From Algorimicrobium echini (GTDB lineage Bacteria; Bacteroidota; Bacteroidia; Flavobacteriales; Flavobacteriaceae): a stretch of DNA of 64,000 bases. Made by a program: the position numbers and the translations under genes. Each line of letters starts with the position of its first letter. Position 1 is the first letter of the stretch. Of this stretch, positions 36,981-47,328 are shown one piece after another. Under the pieces are notes generated by a model. The model made no database searches, was not told the DNA's origin, and saw nothing but the letters and a program-made list of their open reading frames with translations. The stretch spans positions 177,417-241,416 of the forward strand of contig NZ_FOVN01000004.1 in NCBI RefSeq assembly GCF_900115185.1, read 5' to 3'.

Positions 36981-37883
36981 ATGAAGCATTTTATTCCATT
37001 TATTTTAGGTGCAATTCTCTTAAGTTCTTGTGGTGCACACCAAAGATCCCATATTAAAGCGGAAGAAGAATTTATTGTTTCCTTGAAACAAGCAGAATCT
37101 CGTGGAGGGATGATAGATATAGCGTTACAAGGGTTATTCATAGGAGCCAAATATCTAGCAGATCAAAGCGCAAAGCAATTAACAAGCTCATATGCACAGT
37201 CCATTTCAGTAAATGATTATTACAATACGTTTTCTGATAAAGTAGAAAAAACTTACGAATCAATTGAAATTTTTAAATACGCTAAACCACAGGTTGTTGA
37301 GGAAAAAACAAACATGACTCGCCTAATAACTAGTGATGTTAATGCGCTACCAAAAACACGTGGAACAGAAGGTGCTTTGTCCTTAAAAGATGTTATCCGT
37401 GATGACAAGGACGATCTTTTGAATTTTTATGCTAAAATTGATATTATCAGCGACCCAGAAAATCCTGGAGTAAGTCGCATTAGTTTTGATGCTTTACGAG
37501 TGTTTTTTTCCAAAACAAAAGTGTTTTCAGATGAAAACTTAAATGCACGGGTTTCTATTTCAATTGAAGGACAATGGCGAAGCACAGATGGTTCGCCCAT
37601 GAAAAAAACACTAATTGAGCAAGAATACGACTTTAAAAATTTAAAGTATGGAGCAGACAACCAAATAAAAACACCAATTTTATCACCATGGTATTACGAT
37701 ATTCCTATTTCATCTGAAATAGCAAACAATAGTACGTATGGTGTTTTAAAAGTAAATGTGCAATTAGAAGAATACGAAGGTAATAAGAGTAAATACATTA
37801 ATCAATTGCCAAGTATATTAAGTAAAAATAAAGATGCTATTGTAAAAGATGGCGCATCTACAATAAAAAAAATCACGAATTAA
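36981..37883 (+). CDS. Lipoprotein of unknown family in the trypsin/caspase operon
   Basis: This 300-aa protein has a lipoprotein signal with LSSC (Cys17) followed by Gly, so it probably reaches the outer membrane. The mature part starts with a helical segment (EEEFIVSLKQAESRGGMIDIALQ). It then has a mixed beta region (NPGVSRISFDALRVFFSKTKVF, ARVSISIEGQWRSTDG, YGVLKVNVQLEEYEG). I do not recognise a domain. It is 42 bp after the protease gene and 12 bp before the caspase gene, so the three are probably co-transcribed. It may anchor the two proteases (inference). Confidence 0.78.
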   Translation: MKHFIPFILGAILLSSCGAHQRSHIKAEEEFIVSLKQAESRGGMIDIALQGLFIGAKYLADQSAKQLTSSYAQSISVNDYYNTFSDKVEKTYESIEIFKYAKPQVVEEKTNMTRLITSDVNALPKTRGTEGALSLKDVIRDDKDDLLNFYAKIDIISDPENPGVSRISFDALRVFFSKTKVFSDENLNARVSISIEGQWRSTDGSPMKKTLIEQEYDFKNLKYGADNQIKTPILSPWYYDIPISSEIANNSTYGVLKVNVQLEEYEGNKSKYINQLPSILSKNKDAIVKDGASTIKKITN

Positions 37884-37895
37884 TGATTGGTTAAA

Positions 37896-40800
37896 ATGTA
37901 CTTATTAAAAAAACGGCTACTTTTTTTAGAGTTTTGTTCAGTTTGTGTTCACAATCGAAACAAGATAGTATTAATTGTTTTTGCTTTTTTTACTCAAGTA
38001 ACAATATCTCAAAATGACATAATAGCGGTTTCAAATCCTATTATTGATGCCACGATGCGTTTTGATACCCAAGAATTGGTATTGGCTACAGGAAATTATC
38101 TTTATGTTGTAAATACCGAGACATTTAAACTCACAGACTCCATAGCAATAAAACAGTTTCCAGATAAAACAGTTCAGAAAATTGAGTTTGTTAACGGAAA
38201 TTTAGATGTTGTTTCAGCAAAATATGTAGCGCAAACAGCTTATGGATTACCAGCAAACCGACAGCCGTTTTTAGAGTATCCTCAAGACACAACTTATTTT
38301 TATAACATTCGGAATCATCAGTTGTTAGACTTAAAACTGCCTGGTAATGCACATATTGCCTTTGGCTCAGGGAATGTAAATGTTGTGGGTATGAACGATT
38401 ATTTTGAGTATACTGATCGGTCTGGAAACCCAATGAAAGGTGCTAAAAAAGGAGGCTTTTATGTTAACCCTCAAAAATTAGAGATTGGCTCAAATGGGAT
38501 TATAAAAAAGATGGCAATTTCACCAGATAACCAATTTTTAGCCGTTGCGTATTACAATGACTTGAAAGAAGGAATTTATCAATACACATTGGAATTACGC
38601 CAAATAAATGATATGTCTGTGTTGAATTCTATTTCATTTACAAATCATCCAAAAGATATTTTATTTAGCCCAAATGGGAAATACATACTTGTCGTTAAAA
38701 CTTCGGATGATTATAGATTTTCAGAAAATGAAAACATCAGTATTTACAGTCGTGATAATCTATCATTGTTAAAAACAATCCCAGAGAATGTAACTATTGG
38801 TCATTATGTTGAAGGTAACAGTATTTGGAAAATGACAGATGGTGAAATTACCAATCAGGATTTTGAGACGGAAATTATTTCAACTAAAATTTGGTCTAAT
38901 TTAACACCGTTTTTTAATATTCAAGGGTTTTTCAAAATCAATGAGAATGATCTCTTCATATATGGTTCAAATACATCTCAAATTAACTCAAACGGTATTC
39001 ATGGCCTCTATAAATATTCTTTAAAAGATGATGCTATTTACGCAAAGGTAAAAACTGTAGCATCACAGGATACCATTTATAATCCTGAAGCAATAAGTAT
39101 TCAAAAAAATAATTTCACCAATGGTTATACTAGGCTAAATAAGTCCAAAAGGCTCATGATTACAGGTGAGGGTGATAAGCTGCAAATTTGGTCAGTTTTA
39201 GACCGAAAAAAATTATACGATTTAAAATTTGAGAACTCCGTAACCGCTTTTTTAGGAGCCGATGAAAAAACGTGTCTTATTTTTGAAAAATATCAAGGAC
39301 AAGGTTACAATGAGTTTTTAGTAAAGGTCTTAAACCTTGAAACAGGAATAGCACGTGTTAACTTACTTAAATCCGATTTTTTTAACCCTTTTACAACAAA
39401 TATTTTTTGCTTTAACACAACTAACAACACTAAAAATTGGTGGTGTATAGGAGGTGGAGAATCACTAATTAAATTAAATACTGACGACTTAACAATATCC
39501 AAAGTACTAGATTTAGAAAACAAGAATTATACTAATACTACCATTCATGATTTTACCTTATTACCAGATAATTCAACCATTTTAATAGAGCATTTTAATG
39601 ACAACACTAATAATATAGGTCGCGTTTCAGAAAGTGAAATTAAAGCATTAACGTTAGAAACTTTTAGTGTTGGGCAGGAGCAAGTTGTTAAAACGCAAGC
39701 ATTAACTGGACTTAAAACACTCTTTCCGTTTTCAAATACCCAGATTTTAGAAATGGACAAACAGTCTGTTTCTATTAATAATTTAGAAACAAATACCCAA
39801 TCTCAATTTATTAAACTTACAGATAATCACGTTGAATCTGTTGTTTCTCATGAAAACAATTCCTACGTCGTTCTTACTAAAAATGATTATAAATTTTCAG
39901 ATAGTTTGGAGGTTCATCACTATGATTCACAAACCAAAAAACTTGAACGCCGTTTTTCATTACCCTATGGAAGCTCTAATTTTTTTGCTGATAAATTTGG
40001 AATTACCTATCAGTACCAATCTGATATTTATACGTATTTACCAAATCAGGAACAGACTATTTCATGGAAAATCGGCGAAACACTATTTACCCAGAAAGAC
40101 GATATTAGTTTGAATAAAAATGGCTATTTGCTGTTTAAAAATGAATGGTTGGTTGACCTAAAAACTTTGGAGGTAGACAAAAAACTACATAGTTTTAATC
40201 ATGCAGCCCTACTACATAATACAGATGATTTATTGCAGATAGATTCTAAAGTATATAATGTGGATAGGCCGTATTTTCAATTCAAAATAGCGCCAATAGA
40301 TGCGCTTGAAAACGATATATGGGTAAGTGAAAAAATTTATGAAAAAAAGGATTCTAATTTTTCGTATACCCTTAAGGTTTCTCCTAATGATACATTTGCC
40401 ATTGCTTTCGATAATGCTACTTACAGCAATTCAGGGATAATGTATGTTATTGACTTAAAACAACAAACAGTTAAAAAGCACAAGTTGGATTTTCCAGTTC
40501 AAAATGTGTCATTTTCAAATCAGGATTCTCAAGTGCTTATCAGTTCAAACCCATATGGTGTTTCAAATACCGTGAAATCTTTATTGTTTGACACACAAAC
40601 ACTGGACGTACTTTATGAGTTTGATAAGATTATTCATCAATTAGATTCTGATGGAAATAGTTATCAAACCGATTACCAAGATGTTTTAGTAACCAATATC
40701 AATGCCGAAGCAAGTAACCAACCCGAACGTTATTTTGCACGTTCTTTTTTAAAAACAGTTACCTATCTATCCGATAAAAAAGTACTTATAGCAGGTGATG

Positions 40801-42350
40801 ATTCTGGGAATCTATTTTTTTGGAAAAAAGACACAAAAACACCGTTTAAGAAATTAGGATTGGGTACTTCTGAAGTTTTATCGTTCTATAGAAATAACAA
40901 TAAACTGTTTGTTTTATTAAAAGATTCAGAAATAAAGATTGTTGATTTAAATAGCTATAACTTGGAACTTAATATGTCTTTTTTTGAAAAAGATGAAAGT
41001 GTTTCAATGGCTTTCGTGACACCCAAAGGTTATTTTAAAGCCTCCAAAAAAGATATTCGAAATTTCCATTTTGTTCAAAACTTATCAGCATTTCCGATAT
41101 TGAATTATGAGTTGTTTTTAAACAGACCAGATACCATATTAAGAATATTAGGTTTCGCTGATGACACGACTATTGACGTGTATAAGGAAGCTTTCTTAAA
41201 ACGTTTACAACGTCATGGATTCACCGAGAATACCAATTTTCTAGAAGTTAAGCGTCCAGAATTGGAACTATTGAATAAAAACAATCTTCCATTGGTAACG
41301 GAAACCAGTACTTTGAAGTTACAGATTAAATTATCGGAAACTGCTACTAAAATTCATATTTATGCCAATGGTGTTCCTATTCTTAAAAAACCTGTTTCTA
41401 ATCAAATTCTAGAGGAAACTATTAAACTTCACAGTGGCGAAAACGCCGTTACTATTGTGGCTTTAAATGATAACGACGTGGAAAGTAATCCAGAAACTTT
41501 TACTGTAACTCATGCTAATCAAGATACGGACTATAGCGTGCATTATATTGGAATTGGTGTATCTGAATATCAAGATAGCACAATGAATTTGCGATACGCT
41601 GATAAGGATGTTAGGAGTTTATCAACTTTTTTCAAAGCCAAATATAAAGACCAAGTGGTAATTGATACCCTAACGAATCAGATGGTAACCAAAAAATTGA
41701 TTAAGGAGCTGAAAGAGAAACTAAAAAAAACAACCATTAATGATATTGTAGTGGTATCATTTTCTGGTCATGGATTAGTAGATGATGATTTCAATTTTTA
41801 TTTCGCCACGCATGATATTGATTTTAATAATCCAAAACCGAATGGATTGGCATATCAGGATATTCAGGATTTATTGAGTGATATTCCAGCAAGACGAAAG
41901 TTGTTGCTTTTGGATGCTTGCCATAGTGGTGAATTAGACGAAACAGAAACTTTACAAAAAACGAAATTAACAAACGAAAATGTTTCCGAGTTTACACCAA
42001 AAGGCAGTATCGGTATTGAAAGTAAAAATAGTAAGCAAGGTTTAAAAACCAGTTTTGAGCTGATGCAGTCTCTATTTTATGATTTGGACCGTGGTAATGG
42101 TGCTTATGTTATTTCTGCAGCAGGCGGTAAAGAATTTGCTTATGAAAGTGATGATTGGAAAAATGGCGTGTTTACATATAGTTTTATAAACGGCATGTAT
42201 GATTTGAGTTATGATACCTGGAAAGGGAAACAGCAAGTGCCCATTTCGAAGTTAAAGGATTATATTTATAATTCGGTAAAAACGTTAACAAATGGCCAGC
42301 AAAAGCCCACATCTCGTTCTGAAAACGTTGAATGGGATTGGTCCTTTTAA
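37896..42350 (+). CDS. Exported caspase-family (C14) protease with large beta-propeller region
   Basis: This protein is 1484 aa from the ATG; an in-frame TTG 9 bases earlier is less likely. A membrane/signal segment lies at about 22-40 (IVLIVFAFFTQVTISQ). Residues 40 to about 1110 hold WD40/YVTN-like propeller blades (KMAISPDNQFLAVAYY, LFSPNGKYILVVKTSDD, AGDDSGNLFFWKKD). A beta-sandwich linker follows (about 1150-1210) and then a caspase domain from about 1215 (HYIGIGVSEYQDS). Catalytic His1292 is in SFSGHGLVDDD and Cys1342 in LDACHSGELDE. The p10-like part (ISAAGGKEFAYES, NGVFTYSFINGM) completes the fold. Confidence 0.92.
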   Translation: MYLLKKRLLFLEFCSVCVHNRNKIVLIVFAFFTQVTISQNDIIAVSNPIIDATMRFDTQELVLATGNYLYVVNTETFKLTDSIAIKQFPDKTVQKIEFVNGNLDVVSAKYVAQTAYGLPANRQPFLEYPQDTTYFYNIRNHQLLDLKLPGNAHIAFGSGNVNVVGMNDYFEYTDRSGNPMKGAKKGGFYVNPQKLEIGSNGIIKKMAISPDNQFLAVAYYNDLKEGIYQYTLELRQINDMSVLNSISFTNHPKDILFSPNGKYILVVKTSDDYRFSENENISIYSRDNLSLLKTIPENVTIGHYVEGNSIWKMTDGEITNQDFETEIISTKIWSNLTPFFNIQGFFKINENDLFIYGSNTSQINSNGIHGLYKYSLKDDAIYAKVKTVASQDTIYNPEAISIQKNNFTNGYTRLNKSKRLMITGEGDKLQIWSVLDRKKLYDLKFENSVTAFLGADEKTCLIFEKYQGQGYNEFLVKVLNLETGIARVNLLKSDFFNPFTTNIFCFNTTNNTKNWWCIGGGESLIKLNTDDLTISKVLDLENKNYTNTTIHDFTLLPDNSTILIEHFNDNTNNIGRVSESEIKALTLETFSVGQEQVVKTQALTGLKTLFPFSNTQILEMDKQSVSINNLETNTQSQFIKLTDNHVESVVSHENNSYVVLTKNDYKFSDSLEVHHYDSQTKKLERRFSLPYGSSNFFADKFGITYQYQSDIYTYLPNQEQTISWKIGETLFTQKDDISLNKNGYLLFKNEWLVDLKTLEVDKKLHSFNHAALLHNTDDLLQIDSKVYNVDRPYFQFKIAPIDALENDIWVSEKIYEKKDSNFSYTLKVSPNDTFAIAFDNATYSNSGIMYVIDLKQQTVKKHKLDFPVQNVSFSNQDSQVLISSNPYGVSNTVKSLLFDTQTLDVLYEFDKIIHQLDSDGNSYQTDYQDVLVTNINAEASNQPERYFARSFLKTVTYLSDKKVLIAGDDSGNLFFWKKDTKTPFKKLGLGTSEVLSFYRNNNKLFVLLKDSEIKIVDLNSYNLELNMSFFEKDESVSMAFVTPKGYFKASKKDIRNFHFVQNLSAFPILNYELFLNRPDTILRILGFADDTTIDVYKEAFLKRLQRHGFTENTNFLEVKRPELELLNKNNLPLVTETSTLKLQIKLSETATKIHIYANGVPILKKPVSNQILEETIKLHSGENAVTIVALNDNDVESNPETFTVTHANQDTDYSVHYIGIGVSEYQDSTMNLRYADKDVRSLSTFFKAKYKDQVVIDTLTNQMVTKKLIKELKEKLKKTTINDIVVVSFSGHGLVDDDFNFYFATHDIDFNNPKPNGLAYQDIQDLLSDIPARRKLLLLDACHSGELDETETLQKTKLTNENVSEFTPKGSIGIESKNSKQGLKTSFELMQSLFYDLDRGNGAYVISAAGGKEFAYESDDWKNGVFTYSFINGMYDLSYDTWKGKQQVPISKLKDYIYNSVKTLTNGQQKPTSRSENVEWDWSF

Positions 42351-42358
42351 TACCTCAT

Positions 42359-45346
42359 TTAGTTACCAAGAATATAATTTCTAATGGTAGATCCGCTATA
42401 AAGTTCTTTCAATTTGTTGGAGCGCAGTAGCATAGGGTTTGTTTTGCTTTTTAACGCATAACTTTTGTTTCTATCGCCTTTAAAGGCAAAATAAACGGAT
42501 GCTAATAATAAATTAGGATTCGAATTAAGATTCATTAACTGCCCGAAATAGCTATCTACTTCTTGTGTTTTACTTGCATCAATTCCAGTTTTTACAAGGA
42601 TTTCTAGTACAGAAATTTGGTCTGTTTTTGTTTCACAAAGTTTCAATGTTTTTTCAGAATTATTAAATGCCAATTCGGGTTCATTATGAAGATAAAGAAA
42701 TTCAGAATAGGCTAATTCTGTTTCTGTAGAAGGATTGATTTCGGAAGCTAATCTAAATAATTCTTTGGCTTCAGCTGGCGTACCAAATTTCAGCTTGTTT
42801 CGTGCTGTGGTAAGCATAAAGGTTGCAATATCACTTTTTTTGTTTTTAAAAGGATCTGACACAGTTGCTTTTAAATAATGTTCTTTAGCATCATCAAATT
42901 GATTCATTTGTAATTCACTGTAGCCTAAATTTGTATAACCGTTAGAGTAGGAGCCGTCTATACGCAAAGCTTGTTTATAAGCTTCAATGGCTTTGGTGAA
43001 TGCACCATTAGATACGTAGGTTTGCCCTAAAAGATTATATACATCTGGGATTTGAGCATTTTTAGCTAAAAGTGTATTTAAAAGTTTAATAGACTTTTCC
43101 TGTTGATTTTGTTCATTGTATAAATTAATTAACTTTGAATATGCTGGTAAATAATACGGATTTTTCTCTACGGCTTTTAAATAATTTATTTCCGCATTCC
43201 GCGGATCTTTAATACCTTCATTTAAATAATTACCATAATAATAGTAGGCTTTGGCATTATTTGGGTTTTTTGAAATCCCTGTTTCAAAACTTAATTTGGC
43301 TTCAGCGGGTTGTCTTAAATTTCGTAATAACCATCCATGTCCTGCATAGGTCCAAGCATGTAATGGATTTTTATTAATAGCTATTTTATATAATGAATCA
43401 GCTAATAACAAACGTGTTCGTTTTCTGTTATTAACGCGTAAATAGTCGGCATAATCTGTATAGGAGGAAGCGTCATCTGGATTTCTATCAATGGCGTTTA
43501 ATAATAAAGTTTCAGCAGTTTTTGGGTTCAGGTCATGATCTTGAATATAGTTAAATAAACCATACTCCGTTATGGTGTTAATTGAATCTGCTTGAATGGC
43601 CTGATTGTGGTAGCCTACCGATAAAGCTGCATTTCCTTTTAGTTTTTCTAAAGCGCTCAATTTTTGCAACGCGATGGCATGGTTGGGATGAGTTTTTAAA
43701 ATTGTTTTGTAATAGACTTCCGCTTGTTGGTATTTACCTTGACTTACATTGAGATCACCTAATCTTAAGTTGGCTTCAGTATTCGAGCCTTTTAGCCCTA
43801 ATGAGGTGTCAAAAAACTGTTTAGCATCGTCGTATTTATACTGGTCTAATAAATTTTCGCCTAAATTGTTTACTGGATTGGACCAAGTGCCAATTAATTT
43901 ATTAGCCTCTTTAAAATGATAATGAGCGCTATCATAAACAGCTTCAGAGTTATAAACTAATCCAAGAGCATTATGGATGTATGCACCACGAGGTTGCATA
44001 GTTACGGCAGATTTTAGTTTACGTTTCGCTATGCTGTAAGCAGGGAAATTTTTACTTCTTATTATGGCATAAGCATCTAAAACTAATTGATTTACTTGAA
44101 TTTGCTCACGGAAAAAGTCATCATGATCCATAAGCTCCAAACAGATCTCTAAATGTTGGGCTTGTTTACTAAACTCGCGGCTGCTAGGTAATTTTGTATC
44201 TCCAGAAATATATTGATTGATTAACTTTTGTGCTGAAGCGGAAAGCTCTTTAATTAGTTTATATTGCATGGACTCTAAAACCTTTTCAGATACAGATTTG
44301 GATGCTTTCGCTTTTTTATAAAGTTCCAATGCACTGGAAGGCCTGCCATAGTAATTTTTAGCTTGAATGGCTTTTGAAAAAGCTAAAATTTCTGGAGCTT
44401 TTTCAGTATTGAGATTTACAGAACCTCGTGACGCATAACCTTCTATTTTACTCAATTCGCTTTCAACAACCTCAAATGCAAGTACCGGATTATTGGGGTT
44501 TATGGCTTTAAAAACAGCACGGTCGTTTGATGTTCTTACAACAGGTGTTTGGTTCTGACTATATTTTTTTGAAACTGTATTGTAAACATTTTCGTATAAA
44601 TAATCGTCAATCTCCCGATATATCACATTATTGTCAGTGTTGGTATCGGCATTTCCCATTAAACCTTTTACCAGATAGTACGTAAAATAGCCATGTTTAA
44701 TTGCGCTGTCTTCGTAGGATAATTCATTGGGTCCACAACTTAAAATTTTTGTAGCATTTTCAAACATTGCTTGAATAGTTCCCATATTTTTCTGGGTACC
44801 TTCCTCAAAAATAAATCCCGAACGACAGGCGTCTAAAATTAAAATAACTTGTGCATTTTTACTGGTAATATTTCCTATAACCCGATTGTTAAGTAAAGCT
44901 AACGGAATAGATCCGCCAGCATAATATTCCTGATTGGCATTGGCATCTGCCGCTAGTAGAAAACCTGCTTTTTCACCAAAATCGTCAACCACATCACCAT
45001 GACCAGCAAAATAGATATAAACTGTATCATCTGTTTCTACGGTATTTAATAGCTTTTTTAATTCGCGTAAAATATTTATGGCTACAGCGTCTTCGTTGGT
45101 TAATAAAACCATGTTTTCTTCTGGAACATTTTCTACTCTTTTTAAATAGTCATTAAAAAGGAGGGCATCATTGTGTGCGTAATTGAGTTTTAGTTTGTCT
45201 TCTTGATAGTCTGATATTCCAACAATCAAGGCATGTTTTTTGCCTATATTTTTGCTTTCTGTACTTTCACCAATGGCACCTCTTTTGCCTTGTGCAAAAG
45301 TAACTACTTGAAAAAAGCAACAAATAAATAAAACAACACACCTCAT
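42359..45346 (-). CDS. Exported caspase-family (C14) protease with TPR array
   Basis: This protein is 995 aa from the ATG; a TTG two codons earlier is the only longer start. It has a signal peptide (VVLFICCFFQVVTFAQ). The caspase domain (about 36-270) has His116 in YFAGHGDVVDD, Cys174 in LDACRSGF and a p10-like CGPNELSYED...HGYFTYYLVKGL. From about 300 to 960 there are TPR-like helix pairs, more than ten (for example VYNLLGQTYVSNGAFTKAIEAYKQALRID). It is the last gene of the minus-strand operon; its ATG is 6 bp after the metacaspase stop. Confidence 0.93.
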   Translation of the reverse strand: MRCVVLFICCFFQVVTFAQGKRGAIGESTESKNIGKKHALIVGISDYQEDKLKLNYAHNDALLFNDYLKRVENVPEENMVLLTNEDAVAINILRELKKLLNTVETDDTVYIYFAGHGDVVDDFGEKAGFLLAADANANQEYYAGGSIPLALLNNRVIGNITSKNAQVILILDACRSGFIFEEGTQKNMGTIQAMFENATKILSCGPNELSYEDSAIKHGYFTYYLVKGLMGNADTNTDNNVIYREIDDYLYENVYNTVSKKYSQNQTPVVRTSNDRAVFKAINPNNPVLAFEVVESELSKIEGYASRGSVNLNTEKAPEILAFSKAIQAKNYYGRPSSALELYKKAKASKSVSEKVLESMQYKLIKELSASAQKLINQYISGDTKLPSSREFSKQAQHLEICLELMDHDDFFREQIQVNQLVLDAYAIIRSKNFPAYSIAKRKLKSAVTMQPRGAYIHNALGLVYNSEAVYDSAHYHFKEANKLIGTWSNPVNNLGENLLDQYKYDDAKQFFDTSLGLKGSNTEANLRLGDLNVSQGKYQQAEVYYKTILKTHPNHAIALQKLSALEKLKGNAALSVGYHNQAIQADSINTITEYGLFNYIQDHDLNPKTAETLLLNAIDRNPDDASSYTDYADYLRVNNRKRTRLLLADSLYKIAINKNPLHAWTYAGHGWLLRNLRQPAEAKLSFETGISKNPNNAKAYYYYGNYLNEGIKDPRNAEINYLKAVEKNPYYLPAYSKLINLYNEQNQQEKSIKLLNTLLAKNAQIPDVYNLLGQTYVSNGAFTKAIEAYKQALRIDGSYSNGYTNLGYSELQMNQFDDAKEHYLKATVSDPFKNKKSDIATFMLTTARNKLKFGTPAEAKELFRLASEINPSTETELAYSEFLYLHNEPELAFNNSEKTLKLCETKTDQISVLEILVKTGIDASKTQEVDSYFGQLMNLNSNPNLLLASVYFAFKGDRNKSYALKSKTNPMLLRSNKLKELYSGSTIRNYILGN

Positions 45347-45352
45347 AACCAA

Positions 45353-47317
45353 TTACTCTTTTACTATTTCATAAACAAACTCGGTACTGTAACCGTCCAT
45401 ATTTCCAGATGCTTCAGTACCCTCTGAACCACGGGATTGCGTATAGCTATTTTTTATAAAATTTTCTAACGGATTGTTGTTGGTACTGCGAGTTCTTTCA
45501 CCACGAGTTTCAACAGTAGATTGGAAATTAATGGGAGAATCTGTAGCAAATCCTTTTAAAATTAACCGTTCGTAAGGAGGTCCAAATCGGTAAACACATT
45601 CTTTGAAAATCATGGTTTTTCCAGGTGCTAATTTACGGTCGTCGTTTGTTAAGCGACATTTGTTATTTGGCATAAATGGTGCAATTTCGCCCTTGCTATT
45701 AATTTCAATTAAACTAAAGTAAAGTGGTCTATTACTTTTGTTAGTAACTTCTAGCAACACATGATCTATTCCTGGTCTGACTTCTAGAATCCCTTCCGAA
45801 TTGTTATAGCTATCTTCGGGAAGGCGTGCGCCTAATTCACCTATTTCAGCAACATACTCTACAGGTAAAAGTTTAAAATCGAATTCATAATCGTAATTCT
45901 TTAAGCTTAAATTTTTCAAATACATACCTTGTGCATAATTAAACAGTTTGTTGTTTAAATCCGCCTGTACATCGGTGCCACGTTGTTTGTTAGTGGCATC
46001 AAAGACATCTAATCCTTTGGCACTATTTAAAGTATAACCGCTTGAAGTTTTTGAAATAACCACATCTGCTTTCAAGGTATCGTTAACAACAGAACCTAAC
46101 CCATTTTTATCAAGAAAAGAAGCAACACTTTTTTGGATTTCCGTATCTGTATCAGGTTCTAAATATACCTGAATGGATATGTCTCCGTAAGTTGGTTTAT
46201 CTATAAAAACCCAATAGTTTTTTTCATTTCTATCTGTTAATGGCTTGTTTAATTTTATAAAGGATTCATTAAATTTGGCATTACTTATCGTTCCTTTGGC
46301 TAGTGCTTTTCCTTCGTCAACTTTTGTTGTTCCAGCAGGCATCACATAAACAGTTGTGTTATTAAATAGGCGTTGTAATTTTCCACCATTAATTTGTATT
46401 ACGGTAGAGGTTGGAATTTTAGTGACTTCAAAATAGGGTTGTTGTTTCACATAATCACCTTTAAATAATTTGTAGTCAATATCACCTTCGATAGTTGGTT
46501 TTTGTTTTGGTGAAATGACATTCATATTTGCTGCAATATTGGAAAATAATTGTCGGTAGGTAAAATCACTTCCCAGTTCGTTCATGGCTTTAGAAAACGC
46601 ATAGCTTAATGACCCAACACCGTCATATTCATAATTAAGTTCGTTTGCTGAAGCTCCTGAAATCATAACAAATGGTGCTGCGGTATCACTAACTTTTTCC
46701 CGCTCTAACATGGCACTTCCTGTGCTGTCATCTTGGTCTTTAGCTTTCCAGTTTTCAGGAGCAAAGGTAGCTTCACCACCACGTGTTATACCACCACGAG
46801 TAGCAGAGCCAGAGTGGCAACTATCTAAAATCATTAATAATTGACCATCTTGACCAAGTGTGTTTCTTAAATTAGTAATAATATTATGCAATTCATCGTC
46901 TCGTAAATGATTTTCACCTTTATAATTGTGTGTGTATCGAACCCAAGCATCAATTGGAACGAGCGATTCGTCTTTGTCATCTATTTCATCACCATTATCA
47001 TCAAAAATTTGTTGGCCATGTCCTGAATAGTGTATGACAACTATATCGCCAGGTTTTAACTGAGATTGTAAACGCGCCAGAGCATCTAATATGCCTTGTT
47101 TAGTTGCTTGTTCGTTAATAAGTGTAATGATGTCCTTTTCAAGAAATCCTTGGTTTAATAATGCTCCTTTAATTAGTGGCACATCATTTACGGAACTAAT
47201 ACTGCTCCAGCCAGTACTTTTCGGGTAGTCGCCTACAGCAATAATAAGGGCATGTTTGTCAGCAAAACTTGCTTGTATGGTAATTAAAAATAAGAATATA
47301 AGGCTTAATTTTTTCAT
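45353..47317 (-). CDS. Exported metacaspase-like (C14) protease with DUF4384 domain
   Basis: This 654-aa protein has a signal peptide (1-19, ending SFAD). The caspase domain spans about 20-290, with KHALIIAVGDYP, His100 in IHYSGHGQQIFDDNGDE and Cys167 in LDSCHSG. An Asp-rich segment (DDNGDEIDDKDESLVP) between the two is typical of metacaspase-type calcium binding. The p10-like MISGASANELNYEYD follows. The C-terminal part (about 505-610: VLLEVTNKSNRPLYFSLIEIN ... LAPGKTMIF) resembles DUF4384. It is the second gene of the operon, 11 bp after the outer-membrane protein gene. Confidence 0.93.
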   Translation of the reverse strand: MKKLSLIFLFLITIQASFADKHALIIAVGDYPKSTGWSSISSVNDVPLIKGALLNQGFLEKDIITLINEQATKQGILDALARLQSQLKPGDIVVIHYSGHGQQIFDDNGDEIDDKDESLVPIDAWVRYTHNYKGENHLRDDELHNIITNLRNTLGQDGQLLMILDSCHSGSATRGGITRGGEATFAPENWKAKDQDDSTGSAMLEREKVSDTAAPFVMISGASANELNYEYDGVGSLSYAFSKAMNELGSDFTYRQLFSNIAANMNVISPKQKPTIEGDIDYKLFKGDYVKQQPYFEVTKIPTSTVIQINGGKLQRLFNNTTVYVMPAGTTKVDEGKALAKGTISNAKFNESFIKLNKPLTDRNEKNYWVFIDKPTYGDISIQVYLEPDTDTEIQKSVASFLDKNGLGSVVNDTLKADVVISKTSSGYTLNSAKGLDVFDATNKQRGTDVQADLNNKLFNYAQGMYLKNLSLKNYDYEFDFKLLPVEYVAEIGELGARLPEDSYNNSEGILEVRPGIDHVLLEVTNKSNRPLYFSLIEINSKGEIAPFMPNNKCRLTNDDRKLAPGKTMIFKECVYRFGPPYERLILKGFATDSPINFQSTVETRGERTRSTNNNPLENFIKNSYTQSRGSEGTEASGNMDGYSTEFVYEIVKE

Positions 47318-47328
47318 GAATTGGTGTT

